A DNA stretch of 55,889 nt from NCBI RefSeq assembly GCF_000498095.1, contig NZ_AUTQ01000189.1, positions 2,001-57,889 of the forward strand, given 5' to 3'. The stretch's first letter is position 1, and every line of letters starts with the position of its first letter. The notes under the pieces are model-generated. The model ran no database searches and was not told where the DNA came from. It saw only the letters and a program-made list of their open reading frames with translations. Both the position numbers and the translations under genes were made by a program. This DNA comes from Pseudoalteromonas sp. TB64 (GTDB taxonomy: Bacteria > Pseudomonadota > Gammaproteobacteria > Enterobacterales > Alteromonadaceae). Shown here piece by piece: positions 25,045-33,432 of the stretch.

Positions 25045-28000
25045 TTATTCATCGTCTTCGACGAGTGTCATTAGTGATGTGTTACCACCTGATGCCGTTG
25101 TATCAATACTGATAGTTTTTTCGGTAATAAGGCGTTTAATTAGCGTATCGTAATACTCTGAGCTAATTACCGGTAAAATAGCACCTTTACGTTGTGCAAG
25201 CTGTTGGCTAAAGTAGCCTAAACGAGACGAACGAGCAGCAACTACCGCACCCGCTAAATGAGGGTGAGCCAAAATAGCTTGTAACTGATTAGGTTTAGCT
25301 ACTTGGAAAACACCTTCAGCAACACCGGTAGAGATAAATTTATCTTTAAAGGCGACTGCTTCATCATAAAACAACTCAGACGCTACTGTAATTACCGTAT
25401 TACCCGCTGCAATAGCGGTAATAATTGATAATGCCCAGAAGTTAAATGAAGTGCTCTTATCTGCATAACATACTACACAACCACGTGCCTCTAGATGAAG
25501 TGTATTAGACTCACCCGTTGGTCCAGGAAGGGTTGTAAACTTACGCATGTGTTTTTCAAGGCGATTAAGTTGTGCGCGCGCTTCAGATAATGTTAATGCT
25601 AAATCGTCTGCTAAATCGTCGATAATTTCTACCGTAGCAACTTTAGCAAGCAATTGACGCACAGCTGAAACTCGGTCGTTTAATGGAGTTGCACGCCAAA
25701 TTTTTTCATCTCGCATTGAATTAGCCATTAGCTTTTTAACTTGCTCATTTGCACCGCTGTAGTGGTGTAAATCAAGTTCGTCTGGCGTTAGGTTAGTCAT
25801 TTGTACGTTATCTGGTGATGCTTTTTCTTTCACTAAGCGTTGTAGGTAGTTAGGGCCACCAGCTTTAGGACCAGTACCTGATAAACCACGGCCACCAAAT
25901 GGTTGCACACCAACAATTGCACCAATCATGTTTCGGTTAATGTAAACATTACCTGCACGTGACATTTTAGCAAGGTACTCACAACGCTCTTCAATACGTG
26001 AATGCACACCCATTGTTAGACCATAGCCCGTGTTATTTATTTGATCCATTACATCGTCTAGTTCGCTCGATTTAAAGCGAACAATATGAACACATGGACC
26101 AAATACTTCGCGCTTAAGTACTGATAAGTCTTTAATTTCATATAAACGAGGCGCAAAAAAGAATGCACCGTTTTGCGTATTGTCAGGAATTTTGCACTCG
26201 TAATGAAGTGTTGCATTGCCTTTTAAATACTCAACGTGATCGTTTAAGTTTTTAAGTGCTTTTTCGTCAATTACAGGTCCTACGTCGGTAGAAAGTAACG
26301 ATGGGTCACCAATGTGTAATTCAGCTAATGCGCCTTTAAGCATTTCAATAATGCCATCGGCTACGTCTTCTTGAATGAATAAAACACGAAGAGCTGAACA
26401 GCGTTGACCCGCACTTTGAAAACCAGAGCTGATTACATCATCAACTACTTGTTCAGGAAGGGCTGTTGAGTCAACAATCATACAGTTTTGACCACCAGTT
26501 TCTGCAATTAGCGGTACTTGAATATCGTTACGAGCAGCGAGTGTTTGTGAAATGATGGTACCTGTTTCGGTAGAACCCGTGAACATAATTGCTTGAATTC
26601 GCTCATCAGGCACTATCACTTTACCTACTTCGCTACCGCGAGCAATAACAGGCTGAACAACATGCTCAGGTAAACCAACAGATAGCATAAGTTCAATTGC
26701 ACGTAATGCGATTAAGCTTGTTTGCTCTGCTGGTTTTGCAATAACTGTATTACCAGTAACAATAGCAGCAGCAACTTGACCTAAGAAAATAGCGAGAGGG
26801 AAGTTCCATGGGCTAATACATAAAATAACGCCACGGGCTTCAAAACGCTCATCTTGCGATAAGTCTTCTGCGCGCGCTGCATAATAACGACAAAAGTCTA
26901 CGGCTTCACGTACTTCATCAATACCGTCTTGCGCTACTTTACCTGCTTCTTTAATACATATAGCAACGAGTTCGTCGTGATGACGCTCTAAAATATCAGC
27001 AATTCGACGCAGCAAATTAGCACGCTCTTTTACTGATGTTTGCGACCATGATTCAAAAGCAGCTTCAGCATTAGCAAGCAATACTTTCATTTCTTCGCCA
27101 GTTTGCAATTTAACGTGACCAATAATTTCTTTATGGTTAGCTGGGTTTTTAACTGCAAGCGAGCCTTCAGGTACTTGGCTTTGCTCAATTAAATTCTCGT
27201 TAAACCAGATTTCAAGGTTTTCTTTGAAAGGGGTAATAACGTTTATATCGGTTAAATCCATGCCTTTAGAGTTAGCGCGTTCTTCACCGTATAAATCAAT
27301 TGGCATTTTAATTTGCGTATTGTACTTATTACGTAAACCTTGCAGTGTTTCAACTGGATCTGGCAGTAACGATTCAACAGGTTTAGTTGTATCTACAATT
27401 GCATTTACAAATGATGAGTTAGCGCCATTTTCTAGTAATCGACGTACTAAGTAAGCGAGTAAGTCTTCGTGCTGACCTACGGGTGCATATACACGACATT
27501 GGATTTTTTCTTCGTTAACGATTTGGTCAAATAAAGATTCACCCATACCGTGCAAACGTTGAAATTCAAAGCCTGTGTTATCACCTTTTGCAACTTCTAA
27601 AATAGTGGCAGCAGTATAAGCGTTATGCGTTGCAAATTGCGGGTAAAGTACGTCGCGCGCTTCGAGCATTTTAATTGCACATGCTTTATAAGAAACGTCA
27701 GTTGTCGCTTTACGTGTAAATACGGGGTAGTGGTCTAAACCGTCTTGCTGTGTGGTTTTGATTTCTGTATCCCAGTAAGCGCCTTTAACCAAACGTACCA
27801 TCATTTTACGACCAACACGGGTCGCAAGTTCTGTTAGCCATTCAATAACAAAAATAGCGCGCTTTTGATACGCTTGCACAGCTAAACCAAACCCTTGCCA
27901 ATCGCCTAAATCTTTATCGCTAAATACGGCTTCAATAACATCAAGAGAAATATCTAGACGGTCTGCTTCTTCTGCATCAACGGTAAAGCCGATATCGTAT

Positions 28001-28848
28001 TTTTTAGCAGCAAGTGCAAGCTCTTTTAGCTTTGGTACAATTTCTTTCATTACACGGTCTTTATGAGTGAATTCATAACGAGGGTGGATTGCTGAAAGCT
28101 TAACTGAAATACCTGGGCTTTTTATTGGACCACGACCATTTGCCGCTTTACCAATAGAGTGTATTGCATTCATGTAGCTGTCAAAGTAACGCTTCGCATC
28201 TTTCATTGTGCGCGCGCCTTCGCCTAGCATATCGTAAGAATATACATAACCCTTTTGCTCTGTATCGGCAGCGCGTTCAATTGCTTCGTCAATGGTACGA
28301 CCCATAACGAATTGCTTACCCATAATTTTCATAGCAAAATTTACAGATTTACGAATAACGGGTTCACCTAAACGACCAATGGTCTTTTTAAGCATACCAA
28401 ACTGCTGTTCTTTCGTTTTGTCTGTGTAGTTAACCATTTTACCGGTAACTAGTAGACCCCAAGAAGACGCATTTACGAATAAAGAATCGCTGCTTCCTAA
28501 GTGAGAACTCCAATCACCTTTAGCTAGTTTGTCACGGATTAAAACATCCTGTGTTGCTTTGTCTGGAACGCGAAGTAAAGCTTCGGCCAAACACATTAAT
28601 ACTACGCCTTCTTCACTAGAGAGTGAGAATTCATTTAAAAGCGCATCAACACCGCCTTGCCCATCTTGCTCTTTACGAATGTTTAAAACAATCTGGCGAG
28701 CTCTTTCCCATGCACGACTTCGTGCTTTTACACCTACTTCTGCAAGCGGTAAAATATGATCAATAACCGCATTCTCGTCAATGCGGTAAAAGTCACGAAT
28801 TTTCTGTCTAATAGGACAGTGTGTTGTCAAATCGCCTTTGAATAACAT
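25045..28848 (-). CDS. putA: Bifunctional proline dehydrogenase / glutamate semialdehyde dehydrogenase PutA
   Basis: PutA oxidises proline to glutamate through two coupled active sites. The ATG at 28848 (GGGAG upstream) gives 1267 residues; a TTG two codons earlier is rejected. Residues about 80-450 are the FAD-binding proline dehydrogenase barrel (SVKLSAIHPRYE, MVRLVKGAYWDTEIK). Residues about 560-1030 are the aldehyde dehydrogenase, with the catalytic Cys817 in GQRCSA and the preceding ETGGQN. A C-terminal extension follows (about 1080-1260). The N-terminal ribbon-helix-helix DNA-binding domain of the E. coli protein is absent, so it cannot repress its own gene that way. A divergent Lrp-type regulator probably takes that role. 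Confidence 0.96.
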   Translation of the reverse strand: MLFKGDLTTHCPIRQKIRDFYRIDENAVIDHILPLAEVGVKARSRAWERARQIVLNIRKEQDGQGGVDALLNEFSLSSEEGVVLMCLAEALLRVPDKATQDVLIRDKLAKGDWSSHLGSSDSLFVNASSWGLLVTGKMVNYTDKTKEQQFGMLKKTIGRLGEPVIRKSVNFAMKIMGKQFVMGRTIDEAIERAADTEQKGYVYSYDMLGEGARTMKDAKRYFDSYMNAIHSIGKAANGRGPIKSPGISVKLSAIHPRYEFTHKDRVMKEIVPKLKELALAAKKYDIGFTVDAEEADRLDISLDVIEAVFSDKDLGDWQGFGLAVQAYQKRAIFVIEWLTELATRVGRKMMVRLVKGAYWDTEIKTTQQDGLDHYPVFTRKATTDVSYKACAIKMLEARDVLYPQFATHNAYTAATILEVAKGDNTGFEFQRLHGMGESLFDQIVNEEKIQCRVYAPVGQHEDLLAYLVRRLLENGANSSFVNAIVDTTKPVESLLPDPVETLQGLRNKYNTQIKMPIDLYGEERANSKGMDLTDINVITPFKENLEIWFNENLIEQSQVPEGSLAVKNPANHKEIIGHVKLQTGEEMKVLLANAEAAFESWSQTSVKERANLLRRIADILERHHDELVAICIKEAGKVAQDGIDEVREAVDFCRYYAARAEDLSQDERFEARGVILCISPWNFPLAIFLGQVAAAIVTGNTVIAKPAEQTSLIALRAIELMLSVGLPEHVVQPVIARGSEVGKVIVPDERIQAIMFTGSTETGTIISQTLAARNDIQVPLIAETGGQNCMIVDSTALPEQVVDDVISSGFQSAGQRCSALRVLFIQEDVADGIIEMLKGALAELHIGDPSLLSTDVGPVIDEKALKNLNDHVEYLKGNATLHYECKIPDNTQNGAFFFAPRLYEIKDLSVLKREVFGPCVHIVRFKSSELDDVMDQINNTGYGLTMGVHSRIEERCEYLAKMSRAGNVYINRNMIGAIVGVQPFGGRGLSGTGPKAGGPNYLQRLVKEKASPDNVQMTNLTPDELDLHHYSGANEQVKKLMANSMRDEKIWRATPLNDRVSAVRQLLAKVATVEIIDDLADDLALTLSEARAQLNRLEKHMRKFTTLPGPTGESNTLHLEARGCVVCYADKSTSFNFWALSIITAIAAGNTVITVASELFYDEAVAFKDKFISTGVAEGVFQVAKPNQLQAILAHPHLAGAVVAARSSRLGYFSQQLAQRKGAILPVISSEYYDTLIKRLITEKTISIDTTASGGNTSLMTLVEDDE

Positions 28849-29006
28849 AAGCAACTCCCAGGAGTGTTTAGATTTAAAGTAAAATTAATTACCAGTGATA
28901 TAGTGAGTGCATTCTAATTAAATTTCAGCAGAATATGCTGGTTAAATTTCGCGTTTTACGATAATTTACAGGGCATAAATTTAACTTATCCGCATAAAAT
29001 TCTGTT
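28849..29006. promoter_or_regulatory. Divergent control region between putA and the Lrp-type gene
   Basis: This 158-base A+T-rich gap separates two divergent starts and must hold both promoters. Lrp-type regulators usually bind such shared regions. I cannot single out one operator from the sequence with confidence. Confidence 0.5.
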
Positions 29007-29489
29007 ATGACAATTCCAAATAGATTACGCATGCTAGATCGTATCGATTTAGCCATATTAGACGTTCTACAAAAGAACGGCAGAATTTCAAATGTTAACC
29101 TCGCAAAACAGGTTAATTTGAGTGCAAGCCCATGTCTTGATCGTGTAAAACGATTAGAGCAAGAAGGCTATATCGAAGGCTACTACGCTAAGCTTAGCGA
29201 AGCAAAACTTAATCAAAGTTTAGTTGCACATGTGCAAGTATCACTTGTTGCTTCTAACACGGCTGTGTTTAAGGTATTTAGAGAACATATTTTAAGAATA
29301 CAACAAGTAGTTGAATGCGATATGGTTGCTGGTGGTTATGATTACTTATTAAAAATACGTGTTTCTAATATGGAAGAATATAGACAAGTTCTTGGTGATT
29401 TAGTGGATATTCCAGGCGTTGGTACGCATCATACTTATATGGTGATTGAAAAAATTAAAAAAGACGACGGATTAATAATAGATATTTAA
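29007..29489 (+). CDS. putR: Lrp/AsnC family regulator, probable proline-utilisation activator (PutR-like)
   Basis: The 160-residue protein has the AsnC/Lrp layout. A helix-turn-helix lies at about 10-60 (LDVLQKNGRISNVNLAKQVNLS then SPCLDRVKRLEQEGYI). The ligand-binding RAM domain covers about 75-150 (GGYDYLLKIRV, DLVDIPGVGTHHTYMVIEKIK). Its divergent place beside putA matches PutR/BkdR-type genes that activate putA in response to proline. That role is inferred from position. Confidence 0.88.
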   Translation: MTIPNRLRMLDRIDLAILDVLQKNGRISNVNLAKQVNLSASPCLDRVKRLEQEGYIEGYYAKLSEAKLNQSLVAHVQVSLVASNTAVFKVFREHILRIQQVVECDMVAGGYDYLLKIRVSNMEEYRQVLGDLVDIPGVGTHHTYMVIEKIKKDDGLIIDI

Positions 29490-29528
29490 AAATAACGATG
29501 CGGGATTTTATCCCACATCATTTAAGCA

Positions 29529-30134
29529 TTACGCCCAACCTTCGTAGCGTTTACGACGCGACAACACTATGGTTAAAATAATACCTAAAAACAGACCCAA
29601 AAATGCGATAGCACCACCGTAAGTTAGCAATTGGCGTTTCTCTTTAGAGCTTGCTGCTTCTTTTTGAGTGCGCTCTTGTTCAAGCGTTGTTTTTAATTTA
29701 GTGATCTGATCAGATAATTGTAAGTTTTGATCAGTTAAAGTTTGATTTTGTTCTTGCAGTTGCGGAAGTTCTATTTGAGCTTGGCGAAGGTTTTCTTGCA
29801 TCGTGCTCATTTCGCTACTAAGCGTTTTATATTGCTGATGTAATCCTGCTGTTTTAGTAACAAACTTAGATTCTATCCAACCTTCTCGATCTTTATCATC
29901 TTTAATTTTAATAAAGCCGTTTTCTTCAGCAGATAACAAGGTTAACTTTGTTCCAGCATCTACAGAGCCGAGTAGTCGATAATTTTTACTCGCGCCAGAG
30001 CGCATAAATGTATATAAATTATCGATAATATAAGCGGTTTTTGCATCAGATGAGTTGGTTACTTGCGCTTCTTCTGCATAACTCATAAATGTGGTGGCTG
30101 TTAAAAGTAGCCCTAATAAACAATGTTTTAGCAT
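29529..30134 (-). CDS. SH3-domain membrane protein, TIGR04211 family
   Basis: The 201-residue protein has a signal peptide (MLKHCLLGLLLTATTFMSYA) and a bacterial SH3 domain at about 30-95 (IDNLYTFMRSGASKNYRLLGS, GWIESKFV). A coiled coil follows at about 100-160 (QEQNQTLTDQNLQLSDQITK), then a single membrane helix at about 172-190 and a basic cytoplasmic tail. This order matches the TIGR04211 proteins, for which YgiM of E. coli is the model. It is divergent from the CYTH-CHAD gene, the ygiF homologue, as the two are also close in E. coli. Confidence 0.88.
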   Translation of the reverse strand: MLKHCLLGLLLTATTFMSYAEEAQVTNSSDAKTAYIIDNLYTFMRSGASKNYRLLGSVDAGTKLTLLSAEENGFIKIKDDKDREGWIESKFVTKTAGLHQQYKTLSSEMSTMQENLRQAQIELPQLQEQNQTLTDQNLQLSDQITKLKTTLEQERTQKEAASSKEKRQLLTYGGAIAFLGLFLGIILTIVLSRRKRYEGWA

Positions 30135-30348
30135 TTATCTACCTTGTTGATCTAACTGCGTCCGTTATGAACATGATTTTTATTTCACATAAGTAGTTAG
30201 ATAGTATGGATTAAATAACGTAATAGCAAGACTGATATTGTAACTCAGCTCTGGTTTTGATGGATAAATAAGGTTAAAAAATTTGCATTGTGGATGCGCT
30301 TTGTTTATTTTGAGCACTTATTTATTTTAAAGGTAATCCGCAAACCGA

Positions 30349-31869
30349 ATGGATACTGAGATAGAACTGAAGTTTTTGGTGTCAGATGCCGTTATTCCAC
30401 TGATCCCCTCATTAATTACTCAATTTGCAAAAACAGTTATTAATAAGCCATCGCGTAGTTTACAAAATGCTTATTATGATACGCCAAGCCGTGAGCTTAG
30501 AGCGCTTGATATTGGCTTTAGGACACGTTGTGCCGATACCCAATGCGAGCAAACTATAAAGCTTGCCGGTGAAGTTGTTGGCGGTTTGCATCAACGACCT
30601 GAGTACAATTTACCTATTGAGTCAAATCGTCCTAATTTAATGGCTTTTAATGCCAATATTTGGCCGCATGGCATGCAGGTGAGTAGCGTTTCTAAAAACC
30701 TATATCCCATATTTAGTACTAACTTTATTCGCCGTACTTGGTTAATCGAAACCGAAACAGGTGGCAAAATTGAAGTTGTTTTAGATAAAGGTGAAGTTGC
30801 AGCTGCGGGCAAAGTTGAGATTATTAGCGAGTTAGAAATTGAACTTGTTGAGGGAAGCCGTAGTGAGTTGTTTGCTTTTGCAGACCTATTGGTTAGCCAA
30901 AACTGTATTCGTTTAGGATTATATTCTAAAGCTGCTCGTGGTTATCGCCTTGCAGATGAAAAACCATTAAAACCAAGCAAGTCTATAGGTTTTGTTCAAT
31001 TGCCAAGTAACGCAAGTCAAGAAAGTGCGTTAACAGCAGCAATGAACTTTGGTATTCGTTTTGTGCAAAAACATGAGCAATGCTATTTTGACAAGCCGAG
31101 CTTAAAAACACTAAAAAGAGTAACCGATGGCATTAGTTTAATCCGCCATACTTTTTGGTTATACGACGATATTGTGTCTAAAGAGAGTACAGAACATTTA
31201 CGTACAGAACTTAAGTGGCTATTAAGTGAATTAGCATGGGTAGAAAATGCAATTCAGTTAAAAACATATACATCTAAACGCCATGCTTTTTATAAAAAAA
31301 TAAATGCAGCTCCCGCGTTGGCGCAAGTTATCGGCGATTTAAAAGAACTACAACCGAGTATTGATGATATTAACGCACTGTTTCATAGCGCACGTTATAA
31401 CCGCTTATTACTGTCACTAACAACTTGGTTGATTGATAAGCAATGGCGTAAAGATTGGGGACAAGTAGAGCTTCAAGCTGCAGAGAAACCTGTATCGTCA
31501 ATTGCTAATAGACTTTTTAATAAAGACTGGAAAAACTTACATCAACTATTGCCAAAAGAACAAACAATGGATGTTGTTGGTTATCTTGATTTACGTTCGC
31601 AGCTTGAAAATAGTCTACTAAGTGGTAATTGCCTCGGTACTTTATTTGATAAAGAAGAACGGTTAGAGTTTAGGTTACCTTGGTTAGATATTTCTCATGG
31701 TATGTATGAGCTGAGTACTTTGGAGTATTTAAAGCAACTATGTGCGGGTCAAGAGGATGAACATTTAGCAAAAATTCAATCTTGGCTTGATCAAAAATCT
31801 GAATATTTAATCAGTGCTATGGAGCAAAGCCGACTAGCTTCGTTTGATATAAAACCTTATTGGCAATAA
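30349..31869 (+). CDS. ygiF: CYTH and CHAD domain protein, inorganic triphosphatase
   Basis: YgiF hydrolyses inorganic triphosphate. The 506-residue protein begins with the CYTH signature EIELKFLV and continues with the tunnel-fold residues (LQNAYYDTPSRELR, GFRTRC, ELEIELVEG) up to about 205. A CHAD domain with its histidine-rich helical repeats (VTDGISLIRHTFWLY, LIDKQW) fills about 220-490; it is thought to bind phosphate polymers. AAAGG lies about 14 bases before the ATG. The next gene begins 5 bases after its stop. Confidence 0.9.
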   Translation: MDTEIELKFLVSDAVIPLIPSLITQFAKTVINKPSRSLQNAYYDTPSRELRALDIGFRTRCADTQCEQTIKLAGEVVGGLHQRPEYNLPIESNRPNLMAFNANIWPHGMQVSSVSKNLYPIFSTNFIRRTWLIETETGGKIEVVLDKGEVAAAGKVEIISELEIELVEGSRSELFAFADLLVSQNCIRLGLYSKAARGYRLADEKPLKPSKSIGFVQLPSNASQESALTAAMNFGIRFVQKHEQCYFDKPSLKTLKRVTDGISLIRHTFWLYDDIVSKESTEHLRTELKWLLSELAWVENAIQLKTYTSKRHAFYKKINAAPALAQVIGDLKELQPSIDDINALFHSARYNRLLLSLTTWLIDKQWRKDWGQVELQAAEKPVSSIANRLFNKDWKNLHQLLPKEQTMDVVGYLDLRSQLENSLLSGNCLGTLFDKEERLEFRLPWLDISHGMYELSTLEYLKQLCAGQEDEHLAKIQSWLDQKSEYLISAMEQSRLASFDIKPYWQ

Positions 31870-31874
31870 CAACA

Positions 31875-32537
31875 ATGCACTTTTGTAACGTTAATTTTTT
31901 ACAAAGGTGCATTAGTATTTTATTTTTAGTTCAATGTTTTAACGCTTACTCTGAGCCTAAATGGCAATTGTATAATAACAAAGGTGGAGTAAGTGTGTAT
32001 TATCAAAGCCACAGTGATAATACATTTGAAGTAAGAGGGGTAGTTACAGTAAGTAATGTAAATGCTAATGATTTTTTAGAATTGCTTAGCGATACAAACA
32101 CCGCACCCCAATGGATAGAAAACGCCTCAAAAGTAAATGTTATTAAGCATTTAAGCCCATCCGAAAACCTTGTGTATAGTTACTTTGACTCTCCTTGGCC
32201 TGTTGCTAATAGAGATGTAATTACTTATTCCTGCTACTCACAACTAACACCAACTCAAAGCCAGTTAGTAGTTAAGGCTAGAGCCGACTCGCTACCTCGT
32301 GCCAAAGGGGTTGTAAGAGTTATTACTTTAAATGCACACTGGTTGTTGACCAAACAAGGTGACGATTTAAATATTGTCTATCAGATTTATGCTTTACCAG
32401 GCGGCTCTATTCCTACATGGCTTAATAATAAAGTGGGACTTAAAAGTACTCATAAAACTCTCGTAAATTTACGCAACATACTTATTAGCAAAGAATATCA
32501 AGCAAAACCGCCTATTATTAAAGCTGGTCAGTGTTAA
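31875..32537 (+). CDS. Exported START-domain protein
   Basis: The ATG at 31875 gives 220 residues with a signal peptide (ISILFLVQCFNAYSEPK). The mature part is a START/SRPBCC fold: KWQLYNNKGGVSVYYQ, VRGVVTVSNVNANDFLELLSD, VYSYFDSPWPVANRDVI and VYQIYALPGGSIPTWLNN. Such proteins bind lipid-like ligands in a deep pocket; no ligand is known here. The TTG at 31860, inside the ygiF end, is rejected because it would add residues before the signal peptide. It is probably co-transcribed with ygiF. Confidence 0.85.
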   Translation: MHFCNVNFLQRCISILFLVQCFNAYSEPKWQLYNNKGGVSVYYQSHSDNTFEVRGVVTVSNVNANDFLELLSDTNTAPQWIENASKVNVIKHLSPSENLVYSYFDSPWPVANRDVITYSCYSQLTPTQSQLVVKARADSLPRAKGVVRVITLNAHWLLTKQGDDLNIVYQIYALPGGSIPTWLNNKVGLKSTHKTLVNLRNILISKEYQAKPPIIKAGQC

Positions 32538-32622
32538 ATACCGAATAAATAATAATTTTATGGTGGGTTTCTCAGTATTTAACTAAGCTAATAATAATTA
32601 CGCGCTATTATTTGGAGATTTA

Positions 32623-33432
32623 ATGAAGTATTTAGTGGCTATATTATGTTTAATGCACAGTTCATTATTATTTGCTCAAGAGTATACCTTTGGTGTTGTG
32701 CCACAGTATGAGTCACAAAAGCTAAATGCAATTTGGCAGCCTTTGCTTAAACAAGTAAGTAAACAGACCGGAGTGACGATTAAGTTAATTACGGTTGAAT
32801 CGATCCCTGTATTTGAACAAGCTTTTGCTAATGGTGAATACGATTTTGCTTATATGAATCCTTGGCATAGTGTTATAGCACATGAAAAACAAGGGTATTT
32901 ACCGTTAATAAAAGATGCAGGGCGTAAACTTCAAGGTATTTTAGTTGTAAATAAAGACAGCGGTATTACTAAGTTAAGCCAGCTTGAAGGGGCTGAGATT
33001 GCATTTCCAGCACCAAATGCATTAGGTGCTTCATTACTAATGAGAGCCGACTTAGCTTTATTACACGGAATAACTATTAAACCGGTTTATGTTCAAACCC
33101 ATCCATCGGTCTATTTAAATGTAGCGTTGCACTCAACTATGGCTGGTGGTGGTGTAATGGGTACGTTTAAGCAACAACCAGAAAACTTACAAAATAAGCT
33201 TGATATACTTTATAAAACACGTGAAATAAGCCGTCATCCAATTGTTGCTCATCCAAGGGTTGACCCTGCAATACAGCTAAAAGTACAGCAGGCTATTTTA
33301 AGTATTGGACAAGATCCAGAATTTAAATATTTGCTTGAAGAGATCCCAATTATTAAGCCGAGTATTGCAACATTAGCTGAATACCAACAGTTAACCCAAT
33401 GGGGCTTACGCTCATTTTATGTTGAAAATTAG
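32623..33432 (+). CDS. PhnD-like periplasmic substrate-binding protein
   Basis: The 269-residue protein has a signal peptide (MKYLVAILCLMHSSLLFA). The mature part is like the phosphate/phosphite/phosphonate-binding PhnD family: TFGVVPQYES near the start, GEYDFAYMNPWHSVIAHEKQG, and IAFPAPNALGASLLMRA. The typical ABC transporter genes are absent. Instead its end overlaps the following sensor kinase by 14 bases, so it is more likely the sensory partner of the kinase than a transport component. Actual ligand unknown; phosphonate-like oxyanions are a guess. Confidence 0.88.
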   Translation: MKYLVAILCLMHSSLLFAQEYTFGVVPQYESQKLNAIWQPLLKQVSKQTGVTIKLITVESIPVFEQAFANGEYDFAYMNPWHSVIAHEKQGYLPLIKDAGRKLQGILVVNKDSGITKLSQLEGAEIAFPAPNALGASLLMRADLALLHGITIKPVYVQTHPSVYLNVALHSTMAGGGVMGTFKQQPENLQNKLDILYKTREISRHPIVAHPRVDPAIQLKVQQAILSIGQDPEFKYLLEEIPIIKPSIATLAEYQQLTQWGLRSFYVEN

